Of a stretch of 64,000 nucleotides of DNA, positions 12,746 to 26,800 are shown in pieces. The notes beneath the pieces are model-generated. The model was not told where the DNA came from. It did not search any database and saw nothing but the letters and a program-made list of their open reading frames with translations. The stretch lies in assembly GCF_963576545.1 (NCBI RefSeq), contig NC_083646.1, forward strand, positions 16,283,961-16,347,960, written 5' to 3'. Position 1 is the stretch's first letter. Each line of letters opens with the position of its first letter. A program made the position numbers and the translations under genes. Source of the DNA: Limanda limanda (Eukaryota > Chordata > Actinopteri > Pleuronectiformes > Pleuronectidae).

Positions 12746-13560
12746 TGTATACACTTCAAAATAAAAGCCAGGCGAAGGAAGCTCACGTGTAGTTTCTTAA
12801 ACATGTACGATGAATAAAGTTAGTTTTTTATTTAAAACCAATTAAGTTGTAGTGATTGGTTGAATGGATGGATTTTAGTTTGGCCTGAATCTCCTTTACT
12901 TTGCGCCACCCTCTGACCACATTTTAACGTTATATGGATGCAGTATTATTTTATGTCCAGCAGGTGGCGCTGCAGGCCGTCTCATGTACAGGCTTTCAAT
13001 CGGTGGAAAGACGACCATTATAAAAAGGGGAATTGTTTTCAGACTGGTTCGAATTTGAGGCAAATTTACATTTTCCAGTGATGTTACTCAGTGTTTTGTG
13101 AGTATATATGATGGACAGTATATCAATGTCTGTTGATATGGAGTGGTTTCTCAGTGGTTCTTTTTCATTTGTCCCCTGATGTAGATATTAGCTGAAACTG
13201 TTAAGATGTGATGTTGTATGTTCGGATGAATTACTTCATGAATACATCAATCTGTCATATGTGCTGTGCTGCTGCAAGCAATTCTTTACCTAGTCTGTTT
13301 TTGAAAGATAGGTCACTGAAGTCTGTAGTGCTTCTTGGATTTATAGTTATTTTACTAGAACAGAAACTGTAACAAGGTAAATACAAACTGTTACATATTT
13401 ACAGATGAGTCCACAACTTTCCTGAGCACTGAGGTGAAGACTCTTATTTCAGGATGTTTTTCTGATCCGTGATTTCTCATGTTTGTTGATTTGTTTGTCC
13501 AGAAGCTTAAGATTATTATTCCAGAAGAACAAAACCATCAAACAGCTTACGAAGATTTAA
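12746..13560. other. Intergenic between pigv and arid1a
   Basis: Unique-looking, moderately AT-rich sequence with no supported exon. Confidence 0.4.
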
Positions 13561-14819
13561 TGTACATTTATTCTTACCACGTGGAACATATAGTATAAAG
13601 ATTTCATACTGAATAAATGATATTCGTTGAGCCAAAAAAGGGAAAGGGAGGAATTTACATGTTGTCTTAGCTACATAGTCTGAAATACAAATATGCAGAA
13701 TCCATGATCGGAGAAAAGTTGTCAATGTGTACTTCATCTAGTTTATTTCTGTTGTACCAGGAGATAACAGGGTCGAGCCGTGTCTGCCGTACTAGAGCTG
13801 TGGAGAGACCAGAGGAGTGGGTCTAAATTGGCAGGGACTGGAGGTCACGGACCAAACTCACAAGTCAGCCTCCATCCCTCACCAAAAACAAGTGTGAGAA
13901 TAGTGACACAGACAGACACAGAGAAAGGAAGTGTAATGTACAACATTATATATACACCACAGCAAAGCTGTATTTGAAGTTTAAAACCAGTCCTAAGAGG
14001 TGATTTCTTTTCATAAGGGTATTCATACAATCAAGGGATAAGAGGAGGTAAGGGTGTTGTAGGTTCTTGATACTTTGGGGAAGAAAGCCATTTTCTGTTT
14101 AACACCAAACTAAAATGACCTCAAAACTCTAGAAGAGCTGCATCGTCAGCTTCTGTGTGAAACGTGTGGTACAGAATGCTTACACTCAAGAGCAGTATGG
14201 TACAGAAAATGTCCTACAATCTACTGCACACTGCACAGGCCTCCCTGGTGAAGGTGTCTACTGACAGCACTTTGTCTGCTGCCGGACTGACTGGTGAAAA
14301 TCCAACTACAGCAACTATAACCAGTAGGCCACTTGTCAGTCTGCTTCACCTCTGAACGTCAACCAGTTAGACTCTCTGTGCCCCGAGGCGAGAGCTAGGG
14401 CACACTGTGTCTCCAAAACTCACTGTAAACGAGACAGCAACTTTGGTTACAGTTTTTGTTTTTCAGCTATTTATTTATTCATTTATTTATCTTTATTAAA
14501 AAGTTCTTTCCCCCAAGTGCAGAACAGTCTCCCGACCGCGGTGCTCTGCTCCATGTCATCCAGTTGGCATTCGTGTTGCAAGTAGTGTCCCTTTGTGGGC
14601 ATCTCTCTGGTTTGTAATCCACCACAGCTCTGTGATTATCCTCCTCGAGCAAGGACGGCCTGGGGAGGGCTCAGAGAATGGAATCTGAAGGATTTTCATA
14701 AATTAAAGACAGTCACTTGAACTTTCCTTGCCCTGTTACACACACAAGCCAGGTTACCAGGGAAGAGGGGATAGGGGAGAAACCCCCCAAAAACGAGGAG
14801 CCACGGCTCCCTACAGCTG
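13561..14819 (-). other. arid1a: 3' UTR of arid1a (inferred)
   Basis: Follows the arid1a stop codon. Minus-strand AATAAA signals lie in the TTTATT-rich tract at 14467-14497 and again near 13566-13571, so there could be alternative polyadenylation with a short (about 0.35 kb) and a long (about 1.25 kb) 3' UTR. Confidence 0.45.
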
Positions 14820-17800
14820 TCATGACTGGCCAATCAAAAAGAGTACATCACAGATAACATGAGAAACCAGCGAGTTCATTAGGGGAGACACTGAAAGGTC
14901 GAGGAGTCGGGACTCGTGTAGTGTGAACTCTGAATGGTTCTCCTCCACCTTGGCTAAGGCGTGCAGCGCCCGGGCAGCTCGCCGCATCATGTCCGGGCTT
15001 GTGGGTTCGAAGTGCATCCCCTGCAGGTGTAGTAGTGAGCTCTGGCTCTGCTGAAGCTGAGTGGCAGCCAGACTATCCTCCAGGAAACCCAGCAGGGTGC
15101 CCACACTACCCTTCTGAACAGCAATTGCTCGGGCTGCCATAGTATCGCCCTGGGCAAGGTTGGCCAGGAGGACCACGGCCATCTCCCTGCAGACTGCAAC
15201 CTTTCTGTCTCCAATCAGCCGCACCAGGTTTCCGTAGAGCTTTTCTAACCGGCTGAAGGGTGGAGTAGCCAAGATGAGGTCCACATTGTTGTCTTGGATA
15301 CTTAATTTGCTTAGCGTCTCCAGGACCAGTCTCTGAGGTGACAAAGCACTGTGTGGGCCCAACGTTGGGAAGGGGTCCTGGGCTTCTGCTGAGGGGCACA
15401 CAGCCCAATGGAGAAGACCATCCAACAGGGGCAAGCAGATGCTCTCGGGGTAGATGGAGAGGTCCAGCTGGCCTGAGATGTTTGACAAAGTGACCAGCGT
15501 GTTCTCCCTCAGGAGCTCCAAACAGTCCCACCACCACTCATCCCTTTGGCCCATTCCCTCTTCTGAATCCTCGTCTTTCTCGTAAGTGAGAGGGGCCTGT
15601 TTGCGTTCGGGGTGCCTGTGGTGGAGCAGGATCAAGCGACCTAGCAGCAGCAGCAGCCCTGGGTGTTTGGACATCTCGTGGTCATTGCCTGGCACAAAGG
15701 AGAGACTGCGGACAATATTGGAGATGCAAACGCAACGGCGGGCTAAAGAATCCTGCCAGTTAGCCAGTGCAATGAGCGGCCCCTCGTCTTTACTGTGAGG
15801 CTCGTCCTCCAAGATGGCACCAGTCTGCTTCGACCGCTGGGTTAAAACAAAGCTGGAGGAGAGGAAGGGTCTGTTCAGATCCAGGAGACTTGCAGCTTCT
15901 TCCTCAACCGTCTCTGCTTCAGACTGTGTTTTCCTCTCCTCCTCACTGCTGGGTGAGGGGCTAGCCTTCTCCGAGACGGCTGCTTTCTCTGAGGAAGATG
16001 ACTCTTGAGGCTTTTCCTCATCATCTTGAGGCTTCCTCTTCTCCTCCTCATTTGGTAACCAGATGTCCTGCAGGTCTTCTTCTGGAATTCGTCTCTTCAG
16101 TAAAACCTGGGGCACGGGCATTCGCACTCGAGGCTCCAAGAAGTCTTTGCGTGGTTCAAAGTGGGTCTGGATGTGGTCTGTTGAGTCCCCCCCTCCAGCA
16201 CTCCAGTGGAGTAGCCCACTGTCAAACTCCTGCAGTTTGCCGTGATTATTGGACTGGCCAGCAGCAAACAGGTCTTTCTTTCGAACCACCTTTACGGGAT
16301 ATTTGTCAAACTTGCTGGACTGTTTGGGTCTCTCCTGGGCAGGTAACGATTGGAGTGAGCTTGTCTGTTCAGATGAAGAACCCTTGCTCTTCTTCTCCTC
16401 ATCTTCCGTCTTATCATCTTTACCCCGAGATTTGCTGCACTGCTCTGGCACTTCCTCCTCTTTTACTGGAGCTGGCCCGTCTGTTTCTTGCTCCTCCTCT
16501 TCTTCGTCTTCCTCGTCGTCTTGTTCCATGTCCTCAGCCGGTGGCTCCTCTTCGTCCATGCTGTCCCAATCTTGTTTCAAGGCATCAGGATCAATAAGTG
16601 TCCTCTGGCCAAGATCTCCGACCTCATACTCCCGCAGAATGCCAAAGATTTCAATTAGGCAGCGTCTGAAATACTCAACCACCAACTCCAGCATCCCAGG
16701 CAGCTGAAGAAAGAGCATAAATAAATAAAAATATTAGACATGCTCACAATGCATATTGTAATATCATTAAAGACTCAATGTCAAAATCCAAACTCACCAT
16801 GTTCAGATCGAAGGTGGAAATACTGCCGTCGTCATAAAGGAGAATGTTGATGGTGTCTAAGGCCCACGTGCTCTCAGCCAATAGACCAGACTTTAATGAC
16901 ATCATGACTCTCCAGGCCTCTGGCGTTCCTGTGGAGACAAGACACAAAAACAATTAGTCCTGTTTGAGCAACAACTTCACAAAACGTTGACAGATGTTAA
17001 TCTTAAAAAATGTCAACATCAAAACATGGTTTCGCCATTTGTTATCTAGAGTCATACCGATATCTTTCATGGTGAGTCTCCGACGTGGTTTCAGGACCGG
17101 ATGCGTAGCTTCTATAGATCCTGGGGGGAAAGGCATGTCTCGCCTTATTAGAGGCGACTGCAGCGGAGGGGGCACTATGTGAGATGCAGGCACTGGGGGT
17201 CCAGCCTTCTGCATCTTCATAACTCCGTGCATGTAGGGAGATTTACTCGGTGAGGTCCTGCTCTCCATCGGGCGAGGCATGGAGGCCGGGCTGGACACCT
17301 GTGGAATGTGGTTCTGCACACCCTGAGGCGGCTGGTAGTTAGACTGTACTGAGCGAGGCATGGGCTGGCCGGGCCCTGCTGGACCATAGGGAGGCTGCCT
17401 TGGGCCCATCTGACCCCCCCACTGGCCGTCATGATTCATGCGCTGTTCTGATGACATCATCTCCTCAGGGCGGGTCATGCCAGGGTAACCAGGCCCCTGG
17501 GGTGGGCCCCCGGGGCCACCTTGCCGGCTAGGGTAGTTCTGATAGTTCATGTCTCGCGGTCCTTGCCACATGCCTCCCTGAGGACCCTCAGGGCCTGACT
17601 GCATCATCTGAGGGGGCATGTTGGGCTGAGCGTTGGGCCCTGTCGCTCCCTGCATCCGTTCACGACCAAAGGGGAATGGGAACTGATTGCCTGGGCCAGG
17701 TGGACGGCGATCAGGGCCAGGGAAGGGCCCACTGCCGCTGAACTGATTGTACGACTCCTGCTGTCCTGAAGAGGGTGCAGAGGAGCCTCCTTGCTGCTGC

Positions 17801-20800
17801 TGCGTTGGTTGTTGTCCACCAGGGAAAGGCCCACTGTACTCAGCCTCATGACGTTTGGATGGAGGGTAACCGCCCTCCACAGGACGCTTGTAACTCTGAA
17901 CAGAAGGCACACAGATTCACAATTAATAACAGCAATTTTAGTAGAAATGTTGTCAAAAAAATAAATAATCATAAAACATTTTCCTGCTCAAAAAAAACTA
18001 AATTCAAAATGATAGTAGCCTCATCAAAGTAGCAACACATTTTAGCCAGTGTATAGAGAGTTAGTGTATTGCAAATGATCATTACCTGTTGTTGTGGATA
18101 CATTCCAGGCTGCTGATTTGGGAAGGAGCCGCTAGGGGGCGTTCCTTGTCCAGAATACTGATTACCATAGGAATCATGCCTGCAAACATTATGTCCAGTC
18201 AGTCTCAATAAGACACACACATGCATTATGGTACATTATCATTTATAATTTATGACCACAAAAACCTGTAGTTGCAATGGATGCTTTTAGTTTAGTGCTT
18301 TCAGCTTCATCCTCAATTATACTTAATCATTAGTTTTATCAATATGATTAATTTGTTCATTTAAAAATGCAGTTGATGAATATAAACACTTAACAAGTTC
18401 TGTTAACTGTACTATTTAAAAGTATATAAAGATATGGAAAGAATTAAATTTAAAGAACATTTTAATAAATGCAACTCTCTTTTACAAACAGAACCACATT
18501 CAAAAAGCTCAAACTGTTTGAAAATATTGTAAATTTAAACTGTACAAATGGAAAAAAAAAAAAAAATCCTTGTAACACAGAATAATCTCACACTTTCCAG
18601 CATTATGAAAGATTTCAACAGTTTTTTGTTTTACTTGAGGATGGATCAGTCTGACAGTAGCTTTAAACCATAAGAATACAGGTACAGCTATATAGTAAAT
18701 GTGAACTGACCGTGGCTGCTGTGGTGGGAAGCGATTTGGCGAATACATCCCTGCCTCGGCATTGGCAGGCATCATAGGGTTTGGCTGAGGAGCTCCCGAT
18801 ACCATGTTGCCCTCTGGGCCTATTCCCTGCTCGGATCTGGAAAAAATAGGCATGGCGTGTTTTTTTCCAGATATTCTTTCACTCAGTCAGACAAATGATG
18901 CTACGGATTTTTTAAAAACTAATGCGATAATTGTTCAAATCACAGCTACATTATAAATACTTATGTTAAAATGTAATCAGCCTCAATCGGACTGCTAAAA
19001 GTCTGACATGTCACAGATGGACAAGTGGCTCTCTGATGACTTTTTTTGAACAGTGTATGATGGTAAAATACGGACACGAGTGACTTAAAGAGTTTAACAA
19101 TTTACTGTGCAAAAAAAGGGTTGAATTGTGACACTTGGAATAACATCACACAAAACTGTAATAGATAAAAACAATGGTTTTTCAGTGTCTTGAATAACCA
19201 AATTAAATCACAATCACTCAGCTATTCTGAATTGAAATTTTAGACTCAGACTTAATTTGTAATTTATAATCTTGTTTAACACATTTCTTAGACCCACGCA
19301 TATCCAATACACAACCCTTCTCCTAACACACAAAATGTCAGTATCAGTGAGCAACAAATCATAATGAATCATGCATTAAAGATTAAGACGAATAAAAATG
19401 AAACAGCGGGTTTCATGATGGAAAAGTATTTCATGAACAAACAATAAAATGACCAATTCATGGTCCAATCACATCGTCACTCTCATAAATTATACATTTT
19501 CAGATGTGTCTCTGAATTTCTCATGGCATTAAATCACTCCCTCAAATCATAGATTTACCTGTCATAGACAAACAGGTAAAACAAATCTAATTTGATTTCT
19601 TATTTCTTGTAATTCTATGCCAATAATTCTACATATTTTTCTGACCTGCAGAGGAACTTTAGGGTTTGTGTGATCATAGAAACATCTCCTTGTTAGAATC
19701 ACTAGTGTAAAATGACCTTCCATTCAATAACCCTTACCTCCTGTCGTAGCCTGGTCCATAAGGATACTGTTGTCTGGGCCCCATTGGCATCGAGCCCATT
19801 GCCCCAGGTGGTCCTCTGTTGAATGGAGGCTGCTGCTGTTGCTGTTGTGGTGGTTGCTGCTGCTGGTCACCCACCCCGCTGTTAGGGCCCTGGCTAGCAG
19901 GTAAAAACTGCTCCCCGACTGCAAATACATTCACAATTAGAGCCAATTTGGGAGGGATTAGCTAAGTGGGTAATTATGGAGGCATTTTAGCTTTTAGGAC
20001 ATCATGATCTATTCGTCTGTAGCCCGTTCAGTGTGCCCACCTTTTCGCATGTTACCAAAGGGGTCCTTGTTGGGTTCGTAGGTTCCCATGCGCCCCTGCA
20101 TGTCTGGTGTGTTCATGCCGGACTGATAGGCTGAGTTGGGCGTCATGTTCTTCCTCGGGAAAGCGGGGTCATTTCCTTCGGAGAAGGGGTCCTGCAGGTT
20201 AACGCTGCTCCTAGAGGGGAAGCAAGGTTGAGTGGGGGGGGGGGGAATAGGCGCAGGCGGGAGAGATGGAAAGAAAAGCAGATGGAAATTAGTTTCTTAT
20301 AATAATTTCTTTCAGATGGTCAAATTGACTGGTAAAATCTTCAACAGGACTCACCTGGACACGGGTGGCATGGGGGGCATCTGGGTGTGAGGGGTGGAGG
20401 CCGGGGTGGGGGGTTTCAAGTCTCCCCCCTCGGCCATGGAGCTGCTGGTGGACTGGGGCGTCTGGGGACCCTGCAGAGAACCTGACCCAGCTGTGGAGCA
20501 GAGGGACGCTTCAGTTTGGAATAAAGGAGGAGCAGAAAGACATGGCTCATGACTTCCATGACACTCAAACACATTTGGTTATGTATTTTTATTGTTCAGG
20601 CATATGAGGTTTCCTGAGTGAGATCTGTGCAAAAATGTGGGTTCATCGGTAAAAAATAATAATTGGTATGGCTCTCACCTGGAGACGGTGGCTGGACCTT
20701 AGCGGTCTGGTTCTTTTTGTTGTCTGTAAAAATCTCAGGAGGAGGGTCCTCACCACGCTCCACTTTGCACTCAAAGGCGTACAGACACTGGATGTACTGT

Positions 20801-23800
20801 TTCTTCAAAGAACTGGCAGCACTGCTTGACGTACCCACATTCAGGGAAGTGGCCAGATCACGCCACTTCTTATTCTTACTCACCTGAGACACACAATGAG
20901 ACGTCATTAGAAAAGACCAAATAAAGACAAAGTCAAGAAATAAACATACTGGGGAATTGATTCGCCGTATATATTTGCAATGCTAACCTGGGCCATGCTT
21001 CCTATCTCCTTAACCGACATATACAGCCGGAAGAGGTCAAGGGGTTTGCGTCCCACAGCAGGCAGGTTGGTCATGGGCATGGCTTTCTCTTCAATGAAGG
21101 CCAAGTAACGATCAACCCAAATCTTTCTCTCGGGCTCGGGTCCTAACTCGTACAGTCGTGTTATCTTTTCGTTGGTTGTGGTGGAGGAATTGGACTTCTG
21201 TTTTGTGTAAAAGAAATGAGAAGGCAATTTTAAAACAGAGTGGATAACAATAAAAGAGGCACCAAGACGTTTGAGGAGGTAACGCTTCTTAAAAATTCTT
21301 ATTCCTAAAAATAAGAAAACAATATAATCAACAGGTTACCTTAGATTTAGGTTCTGGCTTGGGTGTTGGAGTCCCATCTACTTTGTTATTCATCTTATTG
21401 TTCATCTCTGGACTCGGGGCCATACCTAGACACAAGGTTGGGGGTTAGAAATTGCATTGAAAACGCTACATTACAAAAGGAGAACAAGGCTTGGTGAAGA
21501 AATCTATGGGCAACTTACCACTTGAGTTATTGGCCAGGTTTGGACCCATTGGATAAGGTGAGCCGCCTGGTGTGTTCATCATTCCAGGCATGTTGTTCAT
21601 AGGAGGGCCATAAGGTGGTCCGGACCCCATCATGCCTGGAGACATGTTGGGGTAACCAGGCATCCTGGATGGAGGAGAGAATATGCGAATCTAGTTTAGC
21701 CAACAGTGACAGAGTATGGAACAGCCATCTTATATTAAATCTTGAGAGAGAAGTCAGTCAGAAATATTGTGTGAGGTAAATAAACATAGGAACTAGAGGG
21801 TCCAAAAATAAACCCACCTGTTATGCATGGAGTTGGCGGCCGGGTGCTGCATGGCTGCTGGGTCTTGCGGCTTTCTGTTCATGCCAGGAGGTGGACACAT
21901 TCCTGAGGCTACCTGGGGTGGCATGTTTACCATGTTGGGAGGCATGTTTGGACCCATGTTGGGCCCCATGTTAGGACCCATGTTAGGACCCATGTTAGGG
22001 CCCATGTTGGGACCCATGTTGGGACCCATGTTGGGACCCATGTTGGGACCCATGTTAGGGCCCATGTTGGGACCCATGTTGGGTCCATAGGGCCGTGCCC
22101 CCATTTGATTCGGTGGCATCCTTCCTGGAGGTATTCCAGCATATGGTGGACCCCCACTTTGTCCTGCCATTGGGTTTATTGGACCCATGCCCGGCCCGGC
22201 ATAGTTGGCGTTGGGCATGTTGCCATAGCCAGGTTGACGGGGATAACCTAGATATGACATTACAAGAAAGAACTGTTAACATAATCACTTGGTTCTAGCA
22301 ATACAGAAGTTTATTTGTGTTCAACGTGACATGAAAGTGACTTGTTAAAGCTATGACAAAGTCTTTTCCGTCAGAGTTTTTTCCCTACAGTGAGTTAGCA
22401 GAGAGAGCTATGCACCCTGAGCAACAAGCCTTCGTCACAGTCTCGGCTCTACTGACAGGAGGCACTGCTACGTCAGCTGACTCTCTGCCTCACAGCTATA
22501 AATAGCCACAACAGAGTCAGAGGGAGGGACCAGCGGTAGCATGGTATTCCTACTGGGCACGGACATATACTCCAAGGGTTTGTTCAAAGGTAAATGTGGA
22601 TCTTAGGAAACTTTACAAACTTAGTATATTAAGTGGAAAACTTTTGTAAAATCACCAAAAACACCATTCAAAACAATTCTTCTTTTCACAGCAGCATAGC
22701 AGAAATTGAAAACAAGTCCCATCTTTACAGCGATGATTAAAAAGTACACACCTTGGGGGCCGTACTGTCCCCCCTGCTGCCCGTAGCCACCCATAGAGTT
22801 GTTCTGCTGATATGGGGCCATCCCAGGATGAACCTGTCCCCCTGAGGACTGCCGCGGCGACAGGGCAGAGGCTGACGTGGGGGAGCCATATGGGGGCATC
22901 TGAGGGTTTCTCTGCATAAACCCTGAAAGAGGGAACGTGAGGGGAACGGTGAAGCCACAGCCATGACTACAGACATTTAAATCTCTGTGACCACTTTGCA
23001 TTCATATGAGTATACCTCGTTCCTGGGTCATAGGAGACTGGCTCATTGCCGGATGGAGGCTCCCATCTGACTGCACACTTGACGGCCTGGGAGGCATCTG
23101 GGTCACTGAGAAATAATATTTAACTTAAGTTAATGGGAGCTCGAAAAGGGTTAAAGTACTGTGTTTTAGGCCAACATGGGTTTTTAGTAACCAACTCTGT
23201 TATTTGGACAAGAGACAAAGGCAGTTTTCCATTTATAAGCAATAACAAATTGACAAATGAGCAGTTATCAATTAAGATGTATATGCAAAAAGAGCATTTA
23301 GTAGCAACCTGGAAGATAAGATTGTATATCATATTCTGAATAAGATGTTAGCTGGTATTACTTGACAAAAACACCTTTCTGTCTATTAAGTGAGGATATA
23401 ACAGCTTCAAACTTCTGCTAACTTTTTTGATAGATGTATTCACAGCAGCAGGACAAGCAGCACAAATATGGTAGTGGTTAGCATTTGGGTTTTTTGTCAA
23501 ACTAATCTGAGCTTTCACTCTTGTCCTATTCTCAAAGCCAACTTAACATCTTAACACCGCCATAGCAACTGGATCAGTCCTTGCAAATGTATGTTTTGTG
23601 AATGAAGCCTGTCCCGACTAAAATGTGAGCAATCCAAAAATATCAGACTTGAGTTTTGAGGAATGGTGTCATTATGCGTGGTGCTACTAAATCTGTGCTT
23701 AATATTTTGAGATCTTCAGCAATGAATAACTGTACAAGACCTCTCCTTAAATATATGGATGAAATTCAAGAACATGATAGAGTGTATGTGGATATGAAGT

Positions 23801-26800
23801 GCATTTCTCATTGAAATGCAAACCGAATCCATCACTATCACCATCTGAGAAATCTCAGAGGTCCACGACTGATCATATGCCTCCTCTCGTTGTGTGAGGG
23901 ATCGGCCCACCTGGCATGTTGGCGGGTGACAGCGGTCCTGTACGGGGCGTGCTGGCACCGGCAGGGGAGCCAGCTGGGGAAGGTGAAGGCCCGCGGATGC
24001 CTGGCAGGTGGGGAGACGTGTGAGGGGAGAAGGGCGACTGAGCCGGGTTGCTCTGCTCGCCCTGGCTGCTCGACACACCGGACGTGCTCACGACGGGACT
24101 CAGGGCGCCCTCTGTACCCGTCGGCAGGTCGTCGATGGATCCAGACAGGTCCTGAAAACACACAAGAGGACAAGCAGAGGTGGAGTCAACAAAATGTGGT
24201 ATAACAGACAATTTGAATATTAATTATAGATTCAGAGGATGCAGCTTATGCATTTTAACACACTGTTTTCAGATTTATCACAACTATTACTACTAAGGTC
24301 ATGTTTACTGCATGGATTTGCTGGAATCAGCTTCCTTTTAAGGATTCAAGTGACACAAATACACAGACCCAGAGGCCTTTGTCCTTTGAAAAAAAATGAG
24401 TGTACATTAGTGCAGAGGGTTGTCATGGTAACCAAGGTTTGTAGGATGCGAGCTGACTCAGCTTGTAGCAGCAGCCTCGCCATGTGATTTAATACACAAA
24501 CAAACTCCTGCATTCACCTAAGATCTACTGGTTTACACAGCACCTTCCTCCACACGCATCACTCACACAGCTGCCTCTCGACAACATGCAGCCGCACGCG
24601 ACATCTAAAACCATCAGGGGACGGTCGGCGCCGCAGCCACGACTCAAGCTAAATGAACGCTTTCAGAGCATGAGCAGCTGGTATTCAACCTAACACAGAG
24701 GGCGTTTTTTAAATCTAACAGGCATCACATATTTTGGATAAGAAGTCAAATGAATATGGTCCTGTGTCATGAAAACTACACGACACAAATAGAAAGTCTA
24801 ACAAGAGGGGTAGTGAAAAGCAATAGCACGGAGTGAAAGGGGATTTTTTTATGTTCTAGCACTGGTAACAAGCATAACTGACCGGGAGACTGGAGGGGCG
24901 GCCTTGACTGTCCTCTGGGCCAGATTTAGGCTGAGTGGATGGAGGGGTGTTGGACTGAAATGAATCCTGGGATACCTCCTAAAAGACAACATCACATGTA
25001 CGTAAGCGTACTGCCTGAGATACAGAGAGGCCTGCGTGTACACACAGAGAAAGACAATTGTGTAAGATGAACATGATCCAGCTCTGGGGTAGTACCTGCT
25101 GTTGTGGAGGAGGAAACCGCTGATAAGGTGACTGTTGTGCTTGCTGCTGCGGGTTCTGAGGGTACGCTGCAGGCTGGCCCTGTGGGTGTTGGCTGTGTCC
25201 CGGTGGCTGCTGTGGAGGCTGAGACTGCGCCTGCTGTTGCTGCGAGGGAGGCTGCTGAGGCCCCTGTGTGGATCCCGCGTAGCTGGACTGGCCCTGTGAT
25301 CCAGGTGGAGCCTGGGAACTTGGCTGCTGCTGGGTCTGACTTGGAGGGCCCTGCTGCTGGTTGTATGGAGACTGGCCAGACGGTGGGGCTGAAGCCTGAG
25401 CGTAGGGTGGCTGAGACTGTGGGGGCCCTTGGGATGGGCCTGGCAGTGGCCCCTGGGGCTGTTGGGGCATGTGGGGCTGCTGATACGGCGGTCCTCCCTG
25501 GGTATGAGGAGCAGAAGTTGGCGCAGGGTGGGGTTGCCCTGGGTAGGGTGTCTGGCCACCTGGTGTTCCCGGAGGGGTCTGCGAGTAGGGGGTCTGCTGC
25601 TGGCTTGGATGAGGAGGCTGTCCGGGCTGGCCATAGTACGGTGCCTGGCCTTGAGCACCATAGCCTCCTGGTCCCTGCTGTCCGTATGATCCCATCTAAA
25701 CAGAGAACACAAACATATAAGATTTAAACACTGAAATATAAAATAACACACAAGCTTATTTCTGACTAAGAGAATTTATGTTAAATACCTGTGGACCATA
25801 TGGCATGGTACCCATGCCTCCAGGTGAACGTCCTTGCATTCCCACAGGGTATCGCTGGGGACCTGGAGGACCATAGCCCTGGCCTGGGTAACCGGGCCCC
25901 TGTTGTGGACCCGTAGGAGGCCCCTGTGGCGACTGCTGAGCGTATGGACTACCTGCTCCATACAGTTGGCCTCTCATCTTTCCCATTGGGTCCATGGGAC
26001 CAGGTGGCTGCATGAGGGAAGAACCAGAGGAGATGAGTTAAGTACAAGCAAACACTCTAGGAGAAGTCTAAATATCAAGTGCTACAACTTACATGCAGCC
26101 TCACTCACACTTATATCCACGAATAATATCTCAGGGTATTCTTCAAAGTTTATAAAATATTTGGCTACTGTGTGTATGTTGAAGAATTAAACGTGTAAAA
26201 ACAAACTTTAGTGAATGGGGAAACTGTGCCTTTTTTCACCTTATTTCCCACGGTCATTACCCTGATTTTTTTCACCTCGCTTTGCCATAGTTGCGGAAGT
26301 CAACAGAGCTATATATATCTGCTTTCAAATGGAGGGCAGCCTGCCCAATCTTAAACATATCCCAGCTGTGCTCCTGTTTTGAGCCTGGTCCAAGTAGCTT
26401 TTCCCCCAGAGAAGGCAGTTTGGCTCTGGATGAATGACATCAGAGATGAAGGAAGCACTTTCACAACAACCGGAGAGTGAAAAATGTACATGAGCATACT
26501 TGCTCTATGACCCGACAGTTAGTATAAACACTGCTGCAAAAATGGGCGCTGTGTCTAATTCATCAGTGTCTTGAACTTGCTGCTACACTAGAACCTTATA
26601 TTTCGGATGCAATTATCACCTCGCCTCCACCAAAACTATCAGTCACTTAAAAAATATGACATTTATCATAATTTCAGCAACAAGAACATCTAGTAACAAA
26701 TACCCTCAAGTGAATTTCCACAGGTGCACTTTGGGTGAGAGGAGGCTCCTCGGTGTCACAACAGCCTTTTACAAACACAATGCAAAATGCCTTGTGTGAC

